From positions 1 through 64,000 of the forward strand of contig QPMI01000260.1 in NCBI GenBank assembly GCA_004431415.1: 64,000 nucleotides of DNA, read 5' to 3'. The notes beneath the pieces were generated by a model. It was not told the origin of the DNA and did no database searches. It saw only the letters and a program-made list of their open reading frames with translations. A program made the translations under genes and the position numbers. This document shows positions 9,420 through 21,200 of the stretch, in pieces. This DNA is from Cyanophora paradoxa. Taxonomy: Eukaryota > Glaucocystophyceae > Cyanophorales > Cyanophoraceae. Position 1 is the first letter of the stretch, and every line of letters begins with the position of its first letter.

Positions 9420-11065
9420 TCATGCAGTGCCAGATTTACCAGCCTCCTTCATTGCACTTTCCCGCAGGTACTGGAATGCCCCAACAAGGGCACCAAGCTG
9501 CAGGCGTTCTGAAGCACCAACAGCTAGATTTGCTCTGGCCACCATGCTCAGAATAAGAACGCAAGCAATTAGAAAAAAGATAGCTTACTCCACTGTTGCA
9601 AGCCTTGGAAGAAGGTCAATGATGTCCCCAGGAGGCAGCTGTGAAGACTTTTCAAAACAGATGTAAATCTGGACATGTGCTTTCCGAACCTGGAGCTTGT
9701 TTATGAGATCAAAGATGTCTCTAACGATGTCAGCAAGAGCTAAGCCCTTCAAAGACTTGAGCTCTTGAACGCCTGAGAGACCATCAGCTCAGCAAGTCTA
9801 GCTGTCAAATAGTACGGTGAGATGCATACCATCTTGCGCTTCCTGGAAGGGTGTGTTGAGAAGCAGGTACCCCATCGACTCGATATCCTGTCATCCAATC
9901 AGTCAGGTTTCCTCCCGCAGAAGTTCTTGGAACGGACGTGCTTGACTCACTTTTGGCAAAGGATTCCCTGTACAGAGATACACATTCTCGCTGTTGACTA
10001 TTCCACTCGCCATGTAGGTGCTCTGCATGCAGCCTTCGGCCTTCCAAGGCGGAACTTCACGGCCAAACGACTCAAGCACCTGCAAATTGTTGAGAATTCT
10101 TCGCATGTCTCCGCATCCCAGCTTGATGAGTGCCTCACGGCCATCTTCTGTGACCTCAATCCTGTCCACATCAATGTGTTTCATTAAAAAATCGCTTTCG
10201 TGCCGAGAGAGCATTCATGCGAACTTTTCCTGCTTGACGATGTGTTCCAGTCGAATTTGAATCTGCTCATCGCTGAGAGGCTGGAACCGAAACCTCATGC
10301 AACGTGATTGCAGTGCAGGAATGATCTTGTTGACGTAGTTGCATATTAAGCAGAAGCGGACATTCCGAGTGTACTTCTCGATAACTGCACGAACAAGGAT
10401 TGGCAATTTCCGCAAAGCTGGGCGCTTTTGAAGCCAGCACCTCTCCTTAGTGCCCCCTGAGCAACACCGGTCATGGCATCTGCCTCGTCCAGTACAATGA
10501 GCTTGAACCCAGAACTGCGTGCAGGATCTTTTGTGTGTCAAGAAATAAAAACAATTCTCAGATTGCCTGAAGATGTTGCGCGTGCTGGCAAAGCTCTTTA
10601 TCTGCTCCCGCACGACATCTATGCCACGGTCGTCCGAGGCATTCAGCTCCAGGATCATCGACTGGTAGCGAGGCCCTGAGATTCGATTAGCGCTGCATGA
10701 GTGAAGCGTAGCGCGGAAAAGGGCGCGCACCGTAGATCTGCCGGGCCATCGCAAGTATGGTTGAGGTCTTGCCAGTTCCCGGTGGCCCATAGAACAGCAG
10801 GTGCGGCAGCCGATTCTCCTTTATGAGCTTCTGAACTGCAACACTGATTTGTAAGCCACGACGTACGACAGACGAGTGCACGAGCGCGCTGCGCACGCGT
10901 AGAGATGATGTCCTGGTGCGAAATGAGATCCGAGAGCGCCGATGGCCTGTACTTCTCGACGAAAGGCAGGCTAGAAGCGCCGTCGACCGAGACGGGCTCC
11001 TCGTTCGACTTCGAGGGTCCCGCCGAGGGCTGCGCGTCGACCTCCATCGGCTGCGCGTCCTCCAT
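9420..11065 (-). CDS. RFC5: Replication factor C subunit, RFC5-type (yeast Rfc3 ortholog)
   Basis: Small AAA+ subunit of the clamp loader that places PCNA on primed DNA. The ATG at 11065 opens [13 protein letters not shown], then [20 protein letters not shown]. The Walker A motif is [16 protein letters not shown] (near 10780) and the sensor region is [15 protein letters not shown]. Walker B reads [11 protein letters not shown] (near 10490). The SRC arginine-finger motif is in [14 protein letters not shown]. The C-terminal collar contains [20 protein letters not shown] and [14 protein letters not shown] and ends [13 protein letters not shown] at 9420. Residues such as LISHQDI and SFASTRNIF fit RFC5/Rfc3 better than the other RFC small subunits. 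Seven or more introns interrupt the gene. Confidence 0.93.
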
Positions 11066-11559
11066 GGCGTTGCGGCGGCGTTCGGCTGCAACAAACGATA
11101 ACGGTTCTTCGCGCGATCTGCTCGGCAGCGACGCAAGCGCACTCGGCTCGTCCGCTTCAATTCACCCGAGTCTCCCGCCTTTGGGGGGTAAGTGAATTCG
11201 GCAGATCTCGATCAAATTGCAATTGCAATCGAAATTGTGAATTGCGCGCGCAACCGTATACGTGCTGGCGTAATTTGATCTCGGGCGAAGTTAAAAATGT
11301 GCGGTTGTTGAAGCGGTGGCACCGCCGGGCCGCAGCGCGGCGCACGCGTACGCGTTTTCAGAAGTAAAAAACCACGAAAAAACGGCCACGAGACCCACCG
11401 TTTTGGTTTTTTTATTGGGGGAACGAGTTCCAAAAACGTACTTGTGACGCGGCCTGGCGTCACCACAAAATTCAAACGGTGGCGTCGCGTTTTTGAACTG
11501 CGAGCACACTCCAGACTTCGAGCCCAAAGCGCCGCACACCCAACATCGTAATAGCAGCA
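11066..11559. promoter_or_regulatory. Shared divergent promoter region of RFC5 and H2A.X
   Basis: About 490 bp separates the two divergent ATGs (RFC5 at 11065, H2A.X at 11560). Both genes serve S phase or chromatin replication, so shared control is plausible. No specific binding site was identified. A run of AAAACCACGAAAAAACGG and TTTTTTTATTGGGGG is the only AT-rich part. Confidence 0.4.
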
Positions 11560-12234
11560 ATGGCGGACAAGGCGACCGAGAAGCCTAAGGCGGCGAAGGG
11601 TGGCCGTGGCAAGGAGAAGAAGGGCAAGGCGGTCAGCCGCTCTTCTAAGGCCGGCCTCCAGTTCCCCGGTGCGTGGGCATCCCCTCAAAGCAGCGTTTTT
11701 CGCCAACGCGCTGAGCCTTGGGTGCGCAGTTGGTCGCCTCGCGTCGCTCCTCAAGAAGGGCCGCTACGCGTCCCGTATCGGCGCCGGCGCGCCGGTGTAC
11801 CTTGCCGCCGTGCTCGAGTACATGTGCGCGGAGATCCTCGAGCTCGCCGGGAACGCTGGTGCGCCCCGCGCCCTGGTCGATCTAAGAGAGCACGAAGCCG
11901 CGCCTGATGCGACTGCTCAGCCCGCGACAACAAGAAGACGCGCATTATCCCCCGCCACATTCAGCTGGCCATCCGCAACGACGAGGAGCTCAATAAGCTT
12001 CTCTCGAACGTCACCATCGCCAGCGGTGGTGTTCTTCCGTGCGTACGGCAGACCCATCAATCCTGGCCACTCGCCCTAATTCTTGCACAGGAACATTCAC
12101 GCCGTCCTCCTCCCGAAGAAGACCGGCGAGGGCAAGGGCAAGAAGGGCGAGTCCGGCAGTACCTCCCAGGGTGTGTGTTTCCAGGAACTACAGTGATGCG
12201 CTGATCATTCTCTGACACGCTTACAGAGTTCTAA
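11560..12234 (+). CDS. H2AX: Histone H2A.X
   Basis: Core nucleosomal histone whose C-terminal Ser is the DNA-damage phosphorylation site. The ATG at 11560 opens [20 protein letters not shown]. After a first intron the histone fold reads [20 protein letters not shown], then [20 protein letters not shown]. After a second intron come [20 protein letters not shown] and [19 protein letters not shown], then HAVLLPKK. A final intron (12171-12226, GTGTGTG to TTACAG) splits the codon after STSQ. Splicing gives SQEF-stop, the H2A.X SQ-E-hydrophobic signature. Without that splice the frame would read an unrelated tail. The last exon contributes only eight coding bases. Four introns in total. Confidence 0.94.
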
Positions 12235-12980
12235 ATGTGCTCTCTGACTGCAGCCCCCTGCAGCCCCCACGGCGCTTTTTAGCGCCTCTTTGTCCTCCGA
12301 TTCCCGTTGATCGACCAATCTGCATCCTCGCCCTTGCTAGCATTGGTTTCGCAACGAGCAGATTTCATTCCATAGCAACACGCACACACTCTCGATTTTG
12401 AAGTTGCAGAGAATCGGCCGAAATTCGATCCAGCTGGTTCTAGTTTTTTAGCAATAGGACACGAAATTTGGGCTCGTGCCTAGGATTACAATTCACCGCT
12501 GGTGCTGTTTTCTCTTTCAGCTTCGTTTCAAATATACGTACTATTACGTAGGGTGTTTCTTCGTCGACTGTCTCATGATGAAATCTGCTAGTCATGATCA
12601 AAAAGCTAGCAGACGTCGTGTCTCGCCCGGGGATGGTTTGCGAATACATCTGGGAGAATTTGGTACTTTTTCGTCGGGCGCGCGGCGGCGCGGGGGCCCG
12701 GCGAAGCCTGGGCAACTAGCGAATTCGAACTTCGAAGCACGCGCACACAGCCGCGCCGCGAACATCGGAAGGTGTCAGACAGTCTCAGACTCTGTCAGTG
12801 AATGCGGATGAGGTCACATATGCGGCGATATGTCGCGCGGCCGCGGCGCAAGCCGCGCGCGAGCGCTAGCGTTATAGCGTGCGGAAATCAATTAAATCTG
12901 CCGGGGTACCCCACTTCCAGATTCCGGCTCATTATACGGGTCGGTGCGGGAAGCGGCGCGGCGCTACCCGCACGTTCGTG
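12235..12980. other. Intergenic region between H2A.X and GOGAT, with 195-bp repeat copy 2
   Basis: Contains the second copy of the 195-bp duplicated block at 12416-12610, in the same orientation as 4646-4840, about 180 bp past the H2A.X stop codon. The rest is GC-rich 5' flank of the glutamate synthase, with no other gene visible. Confidence 0.75.
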
Positions 12981-15900
12981 ATGGCTCGCCAAGAAACCGC
13001 TTTCTCGTTGCCCGTTCCGGCCGCGGCGGGGACGGAGGCGCCACTGATCGCGACTGTTGCCAGCCAGCCGATCGAGGCGGCGGCCGTAGCTCGACGCCGC
13101 CAGCCTCAGACTGGCTCGGCGCCTGCTCGCTCTCAGGCCGCTCAGCAGCCCCTCGGCGCCCGCGGTTCCAATATCTTCGCGTCGGTCGAACAGTCGTCGC
13201 GGGTTGGCGCGAAGTCGTTCTCGCTGCAGTCCCAGCGGTCAAACGTTCAGGACTATGTCGGTCTGGCCACCGGGAAGAAGCTGCGCCTCGGCAAGAAGAG
13301 CCGCGAGGCCACCGCGGCGCTTCGTCAGGCGCTGTCCAACGTCGGTGTCAGCGTTGCGGCTCTCTCTTCGCCGCAGTGGAACCGGCCTACTTTGGAGTCC
13401 ACTCTTGCGGAGCCAACGGCGGAGGTACGGCGCGCTGCCGGTTGATCCCGTTTCGTTGTGACTAAAGTGTGCGCACGCCAGAACAACATCGCCGATCCGA
13501 GCATTCCTTACATCGAGGAAGAACGTGATGCGTGCGGTGTGGGTTTCGTTGCGGAAACGCAGAACCCCGCGAGCCACCTCCTTATCAAGCGGACGCTGGA
13601 GGCGCTTACTTGCATGGAGCACCGCGGCGGGTGCAGCGCTGATCGTGACTCCGGAGATGGCGCTGGCGTCATGACAGCCATTCCTTGGGAGCTCTTCGAA
13701 GACTGGTTCAAGTCGCAGGGTGCGCAGCCCGCTTGATGCATCTTCTTAGGAGATAATGCCGCGGTCGGGCTTTGTGATGCGGCGTTCAGTGATCTTATGA
13801 TTTTTATCTTCGTTAACTCGCGCAGGCAAGCCCGCGCCGAGCTCGACGGACTCTGGTGTCGGGCAGATCTTCCTGCCTAAGGATCCCGAAGCCCAGAAGA
13901 TCTGCCGCGACATCGTCGAGAAGGTTGCTAAGGAGGAGGGCTTCACTGTTCTTGCGTGGCGCGATGTCCCCGTCGACGAGAGCGTCCTCGGCGTTCAGGC
14001 CAAGGAGAACGTGCCCAAGATGGAGCAGGTGTGCTGCCTCGTGTCCGAGCGGCGCGCTCGTTTACCAACGCGCTCTTCAGGTTTTCCTTTCGAAGAGTGT
14101 GAGCGGTCACGATGAGGACGAACTCGAGCGCCAGCTCTACCTGGTCCGCCGGCGCATCGAGAAGGCCGTGGACGCCACCCGCGCGGAGTGGGCCCTCGAG
14201 TTCTACCCAGTGTCGCTCTCGCACCGGTACGCGCGCTACCCATCTGCCGTTCCGTCAGGGGATATGCGTCGAGCCATGGGCCGCAGCACGATCGTCTACA
14301 AGGGCATGGTCCGGTCGGAGGTTCTCGGAAAGTTTTACAAGGATCTTACCAACGAGCTGTACAAGTCCAGCTGGGCGAGCTATCACCGCCGCTTTTCGAC
14401 AAACACCATGCCCAAGTGGCGCCTCGCTCAGCCCTTCCGTTTCCTTTGTGCGTCCGTCGTGATGTTACACACGCGGTCGCCTTCCTGATGTCCTCTAGGC
14501 CACAACGGTGAGATCAACACCCTCCAGGGTAACATGAACTGGCTGCATGGTCGCGAGCCCGCGATGAAGAGTGAGCTCTGGGGCGAGCGTGTCAAGGACC
14601 TCCTGCCGATTGGCCGCCAGGAGAATTCGGATTCCGGGAACATGGTGCGCTGTTTCTGTCTGCCGTCGCTACGGAAGTCCCCCCCCCCCCTTATAACCAC
14701 TCCAGGACAACGCCCTCGAGATGCTTGTTCGCTCTGGCCGCCCTGCTCCGGAGGCCTGCATGATGATGATCCCGGAGGCCTACCGCAACCACCCAGAGTT
14801 GTCCTCGAAGGCTCCCGAGGTGCAGACCCCACCCGTTTGTCCAAGCATACGTCGGAATGATCAATGACGCAGGTCATTGACTTCTTCGAGTACTACTCCG
14901 GGCTTCAGGAGGCCTGGGATGGCCCTGCGCTAGTTGTCTTCTCTGATGGCAAGACCATGGGGGCGACTCTCGACCGCAACGGGCTGCGCCCTGCTCGCTA
15001 TTGCAAGACCAAGGACGGTCTCGTCTTTGTTGGCTCGGAGGTCGGCGTCGTGTCCATTCCCCAGGGTTCGTCGTTCTTGTTTGTCATTGATAAAGCGGCT
15101 AATGTTCCTCCCTCTTTGACGTCTTGTCGCGCCACAGAGGATATCGTGTTCAAGGGACGCTTGGGCCCCGGGCAGATGCTTGCTGTCGACTTGGTCGAGC
15201 GCAAGGTCCTCGAGAACTTCGACATCAAGAAGCGCATCGCCGCGCAGCGCCCTTACGGCGAGTGGGTCAAGAACCACCGCGAGACTCTTTCGGCGCAGCA
15301 GTATCTTGCCGAGCCCGACTTCAGCGAGACGGAGATTCTGCGCTGGCAGACGTCGCTCGGTTACTCGGCCGAAGACGTCGAAATGGTGCTCGAGCACATG
15401 GCGATGGAGGGCCACGAGCCGACCTTCTGCATGGGCGACGACATTCCTCTCGCCGCCCTCTCAGAGAAGCAGCACGTCATCTACGACTACTTCAAGCAGC
15501 GCTTCGCGCAGGTCACCAACCCGGCCATCGACCCGCTGCGCGAGGGCCTCGTCATGTCCCTCTCTGTCGCCCTCGGCAACAAGGGCAACATTCTCGAGAC
15601 GGAGCCCATTGCCGCGGACCACCTGCTGCAGCTTGACTCGCCCTTCCTCAACGAGAACGAGCTCGCCGCCATCCAGAATCACCCCAAGTTCAAGGTCCGT
15701 AACCACATCTGCTTCCATTTTCTTCGGTGTCTTGGCGCCGACATTCAGTGCCGCAGGTCGGCACCTTCGAAACCCGCTTCGACATCAGCTCCGGCCCGGC
15801 CTCGCTCGAAGCAGCTATCAAGGATCTCACGAGCCGCGTGTGCGATTTCGTCAAGAATGGCGGTGAAATCATTGTCCTCAGCGACCGCCCCGCCAACGGC

Positions 15901-18900
15901 CAGCTCGAGGAGCTCAAGCCCATTATTCCCCCGATGATGGCCTGCGGCGCCGTGCACCACGCCCTCATCAAGGTGATTGCTTTGCCTAAGAGCCCCACTC
16001 TCTTGAAGCTGACGCTCAAGTCCGCAATCAGGCCGGTCTCCGTAACTTCGCATCCATTGTCCTTGAGACCGGGCAGTGCTGGTCGACTCATCACTTCGCA
16101 TGCCTTGTTGGCTATGGCGCGTCGGCCATCTGTCCCTACATGGCCCTGTCTTCCGTCCGCCAGTGGCGCGCCGACCCGAAGACCGAGACCCTCATGAAGC
16201 GTGGCAAGATCAAGGCTTGCACTGCTGAGGAGGCGCAGGCGAATTTCAAGCACGCCATCGAGGCGGGCCTCCTGAAGATCCTCTCCAAGATCGGCATCTC
16301 GCTGCTCTCGTCGTACCTCGGCGCTCAGATTTTCGAGTGCTTCGGCCTCGGCAAGGACGCCATTGACATGTGCTTCACGGGCACGTACTCCCGCATTGGT
16401 GGCCTCAGCCTCGAGGACACTGCCCGTGAGGTACGCACCTTTCGCCAACCGCCGGGATCTCTTGTAACCCTCTGGCCGCAGATTGTCGCTATTCACCAGC
16501 GCGCCTTCCCCTCGCTCACGTCCAGGAAGCTCGAGAACCTGGGCTTCATTCAGTATCGCCCGAACGGTAAGCAACACTTTGTGGTTCGACGTGCAGCTTC
16601 AATAATAGGAACTGCCGCGTAGCCGAGTACCACCACAACAACCCCGATGTGGCGAAGGCCATCCACAAGATGGTCCGCGACTTCAACCAGGACAACGTCC
16701 AGGCCTACCGGGATCTCGTCCGCTCGCGGTCTGGCCGCCTTTCCGTCCGTCCGCGCGCCGGGCGCTGACGTGACTGGGCAGCCCGACGACGACGCTGCGC
16801 GACCTGATGGACATCAAGTCGGACCGTCAGCCGATCCCCATCGATCAGGTCGAGCCTGCTTCTTCGATCATGCGGCGCTTCTGCACCGGCGGCATGTCCC
16901 TCGGTGCCTTGTCCCGTGAGTGCCACGAGGTGTGCCCCCCACCCCCAACATCCTCCTCCCATCCGCTGTTACTCGCATGTCCTTGAACGCGATTGTGCAG
17001 GTCATCGCGATCGGCATGAACCGCATCGGCGGCAAGTCGAACTCGGGTGAGGGCGGCGAGGATCCGGAGCGCTACAAGGTTCTTGACGATGTCGACGGCG
17101 AGGGCAACAGCAGCTCCGTCTCCTATCTCAAGGGACTGCAGAACGGCGATACGGCCAGCTCTGCGATCAAGCAGATCGCCTCGGGCCGCTTCGGCGTGAC
17201 CCCGGAGTACCTGATGTCGGCCAAGTACCTTGAAATCAAGATTGCGCAGGGTGCCAAGCCCGGCGAGGGCGGCCAGCTGCCCGGCAAGAAGATCTCGTCG
17301 TACATCGCCCAGCTCCGGCGCTCGAAGCCCGGCGTCACTCTCATCTCTCCGCCCCCGCACCACGACATCTACTCGATCGAGGACCTTGCACAGCTCATTT
17401 ATGATCTGCATCAGATCAACGAGGCCGCTAAGGTCTCGGTCAAGCTTGTCTCCGAGATCGGCATCGGCACCGTTGCTGCTGGTGTCGCGAAAGCCAACGC
17501 TGACGTCATCCAGGCGAGTGTCGTCGTCCGCCGACGCTTCCCCCCCCCCCCCCCCCCGCCCCCCCTTCCCCCCGCCTGTGATGACAGGCGCGCAGATCTC
17601 GGGCCATGACGGTGGCACTGGTGCCTCGCCAATTTCGTCAATCAAGCACGCCGGCGGCCCCTGGGAGATGGGTCTCTCGGAGGTGCAGCGCGTGCTGCTT
17701 GAGAACGGCCTTCGCGATCGCGTGGTGCTCCGTGTCGATGGCGGATTCAAGACCGGCAATGATGTCCTTGTCGGTGCCCTGATGGGCGGTGACGAGTACG
17801 GCTTCGGCTCGATCGCCATGATCGCCACAGGCTGCATCATGGCACGCGTCTGCCACACAAACAACTGCCCCGTCGGCGTTGCTTCCCAGCGCGAGGACCT
17901 CCGTCAGCGCTTCCCCGGCGTCCCCGGGGACATCGTGAACTTCTTCATGGTCCGCATATGTTTCTTCCAAATGCTGCTTATTTCCTGCCCAAGCGCCCGC
18001 CCAGGCCGTCGCGGAGGAGACTCGCGAGCTGCTTGCCTCGATGGGCTACCGCAGCCTCGACGAAGGTGTGCAAATTTTCGCCACCCCCTGTGCCGCACCT
18101 TGTCCGATGTGCATCTAACCCCGCTTGCAGTCATTGGGCGCGTGGATCTTCTCAAGCCGCGCGACGGGTTGCGTCTGGCCAAGACCGACAGCGTGTCGCT
18201 CGACTATCTGCTGTCGACCCCCGTGCCCGCCGACCGCTCCTGGGTCAAGCAGCCTGAGACGGCCCACTCAAATGGCCCGGTCCTTGACGACGAGATCCTC
18301 GCCGACCAGGAGATCAAGACAGCCATCGAGTCGCATGGCACCGTCAACAAGACCATCAAGGTGCCGCCTCCGACCAGCGGCGCCATCGCGTGGGCTGTAC
18401 CCCCTTGACATGCACCGTAGATTACCAACGTGGACCGCTCGGTTGGTGCACGCGTGTCGGGCCAGATCGCTGTTCGCTATGGCGACCGTGGCTTCAAGGG
18501 CAAGCTTAACCTCAACTTCGTCGGCGCGGCTGGCCAGTCCTTTGGTGCCTTCATCGTTGATGGCATGCGCATGCGCATCGAGGGCGAGTGCAACGATTAC
18601 GTTGGCAAGGGCATGAACGGTGGCGAGATCATCGTTGTCCCGCCTTCAGGCTCGTCCATCAGCCCCTCGGAGTCTGTCATTGTGGGCAACACCTGCCTGT
18701 ACGGCTCGACGGGTGGGCGCATGTTTGCCTACGGCCGCGCAGGAGAGCGTTTCGGAGTCCGCAACTCGCTCGGCACGGCCGTTGTGGAGGGCACTGGTGA
18801 CCACTGCTGCGAGTACATGACTGGCGGCACCATAGTTGTTCTCGGCCCCGTGGGCCGCAACGTTGGCGCTGGCATGACTGGTGGCCTCGCCTATTTCCTC

Positions 18901-19274
18901 GACGAGGATGGCTCTTTCCCTGAGAAGGCGAGTCTTGCCATGTCTGCTTTTCCTCGTCTTTCCTGAGTTTTTTTGTGCAGGTCAACACGGAGATTGTGCG
19001 CCTTCAGCGTGTGCAGACAGACGCTGGCAAGCAGGCCCTGAAGCAACTCATCACTGACCACGTCGCTGCAACTGGCTCCAAGAACGGGCAGCGCATTTTG
19101 GACAACTGGGAAACGATGCTCCCCAAGTTCTGGCAGGCTGTTCCGCCCTCGGAGGCCTACAACCCGCAGGTACTGCACCCATCATTTACCTGTTTCTTTC
19201 ATTGGCTGGTTTTCATTGACTTGCTCCTCTAGGTGTCCGAGGAGCAGCCCGCCAGCGAGGCTGTTGCTGCGTAA
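12981..19274 (+). CDS. Glutamate synthase, ferredoxin-dependent type (Fd-GOGAT)
   Basis: Converts glutamine and 2-oxoglutarate to two glutamates in the GS/GOGAT nitrogen-assimilation cycle, probably in the plastid. The ATG at 12981 opens a roughly 150-residue Ala/Arg/Ser-rich extension, which looks like a transit peptide plus propeptide. The amidotransferase begins at [10 protein letters not shown] (catalytic Cys) with [20 protein letters not shown]. Later come [64 protein letters not shown] and the FMN region [13 protein letters not shown]. The [3Fe-4S] cysteines follow in [20 protein letters not shown], then the beta-helical C domain ([17 protein letters not shown]). It ends [11 protein letters not shown]-stop at 19274. 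There is no NADH-binding small-subunit fusion, hence the ferredoxin-type assignment. More than twelve introns are present, one with a long poly-C tract (17539-17577). Confidence 0.95.
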
Positions 19275-20887
19275 CGCTCTTCTTTTTTGCTCAATTGCGC
19301 CTGTTGGCACATGTTCGGTCACGAACATCTGTGCGGCACTGCCCGCACTTGTACCACCCATGGGGCCTGTGGCCTTGCAGCTTTCAACATAGGACAAGTT
19401 CAGCCGTGCGCGGCGTAGAGATAGGTTGTCGCATTTTGTTTCGAATATCAATCTTAATAATCACTCTAGCAACTTCTGTTCTATCGCCTGCATACTTCCA
19501 CACAAAGTTGATCGGACCCAGCTCAACGGCCTTCACTGGTTCGTGCAGCTGGTTATTAATATTGTGGTGCAGTTGCCGCCAGCCCAGTGCTAGCACCAAT
19601 CTAGCGCCCGGGGCAGAGGGCCCTGTGTACCTGTGTAGGGAGGAATGTGCCCCTCAGTCGACGCAGGCTACCACGGTGCAGGTGCTGGGACCCAGTGCGC
19701 ATGCCTGCACGCTTATATAATTATAATTAACGCATCATGGCATGCACATCCACATGTATGTACATGTGTTAACCGTTGAACGTTCCCGTGCACGTGGCCA
19801 TGGATGCGCACGGATCCCGGAGGCGCCGTGACGTGATATCGATGATGTGACTCAGTGACATCGAAGTCCAACCAGGGCCTTCCGGATCCGGATCCGGTCG
19901 ACCCGTACGCGTACGCATCCAGCCTCAAAGACGCGTGCACAGTCCAACCTTCGCCGAGTCGAATTCGAATTCTCGTTCAAACGTTGAACATCGTAATCGA
20001 AATTAAAGGTGTCTATAGCTAGATTTAAATTTAGATATTGATCTAACTAATTATATAAATTAGAGTAAGAGTCGGCCCAACCCTTGCGATCGATCATCGG
20101 ATATTGAGCTCGAATCAAGAAGTCCAGCCCTGGCCACGGCTGCGGTCTACTAATGATTGAATCCCGGCTCGTTCATCCCTGATCATGAAATCGAAGCCGT
20201 ATTCGAACATTAACCGGTGAATTAATGCATATGCGGCAGGTGAAAAAAACTGCGGCAGGTGCAGCAGACGTCGACACAACTTCGGAAAAATTTTAAAACC
20301 TCAGAGCTTACTAACTAGTAAGTTAGAGGAAGACTCTGCAGCTGCAGCTGAGAACTTCATGATCAGCTGCAGATCTAGAAGAGTATATATATGTATATAT
20401 ATAAGACACGCCCAAGCCAGCTGTACAGTTTTGACCAAAGGCGAAGAACCTAGCCTGAAGGCCCAACGCACAATTGACAGTGACCCAGCTAGACAAGGGT
20501 AGCTATATATAGTGACGGCGCGAATGCCTATACAGTTTACTTCCGGATCCAAAGTTCGGAAGCGATCGGCGAAATCCCAGTGCAGGCCGCCGCGGCCCGG
20601 GGTATTCCTGATCCCGTTTGAAGTGTGTAAGAGCTTAGGAGTTGGGAGAAATCGAAGCTTAAGCTAGATAGGATCCGGACGTCTTTGATTGCTTACGATT
20701 TGAGGTTGAACTCGGACGTCTGTGATCATCGGACGTCTTTGATCATCGAATTGCGCTTACGATTCAATGATTTGGGGTTGGACGACTTTTGATTGCGATT
20801 ACGATGAGGCCCGGGGTTGAACGCCGTGACGACGTTTGAGTGCGGTTAAGATTAGGCGTGCCAGTCCCTAAGGGGGGAAGATTCGTC
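19275..20887. other. Repeat-poor to AT-rich intergenic stretch
   Basis: About 1.6 kb with no convincing gene. Notable motifs are short palindromes (GCATGCACATCCACATGTATG near 19740, GGATCCGGATCC near 19885), an AT-rich section at 19980-20560 with TATATATGTATATATA, and repeated GGACGTCTTTGATTGC-type phrases (20678-20800). Confidence 0.6.
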
Positions 20888-21101
20888 GTTTGGCGATATT
20901 ATTGCATGAATTGTTTTGAGACGACCTCCGGGCCCCACTGCCACGAGGCGCGGGGGAGGAGCATTACTCCCCTCAAGCTTAGGGGGTCACGCAGCTCCGC
21001 TGCCCAGCTTGCTGGTGGGCTGGGCCTGCGGCTGCTGAGACCGCAGTGTACATCCCACACTTGAGCCCGGATTTGCATTTTTAGTACGTGTCCAAATGCT
21101 C
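20888..21101 (+). repeat. Dispersed repeat family B copy
   Basis: About 212 bp nearly identical to 9133-9352, including TTTGGCGATATTATTGCATG, a GGGGGAGGAGCATTACTCCC palindrome and AAGCTTAGGGGGTCACGCAG. It ends with the family tail GTACATCCCACACTTG and TACGTGTCCAAATGCT. Same orientation as the 9098 and 33517 copies. Confidence 0.85.
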
Positions 21102-21200
21102 TGAAATCAAAGTTCAACCAAGTGACTGGTTATGAGTTGGCACGCTTGGCTGCTTCACGGTGGGACTCGCTTCGAATGAGCTGCGAAACATGCAGTGTGA

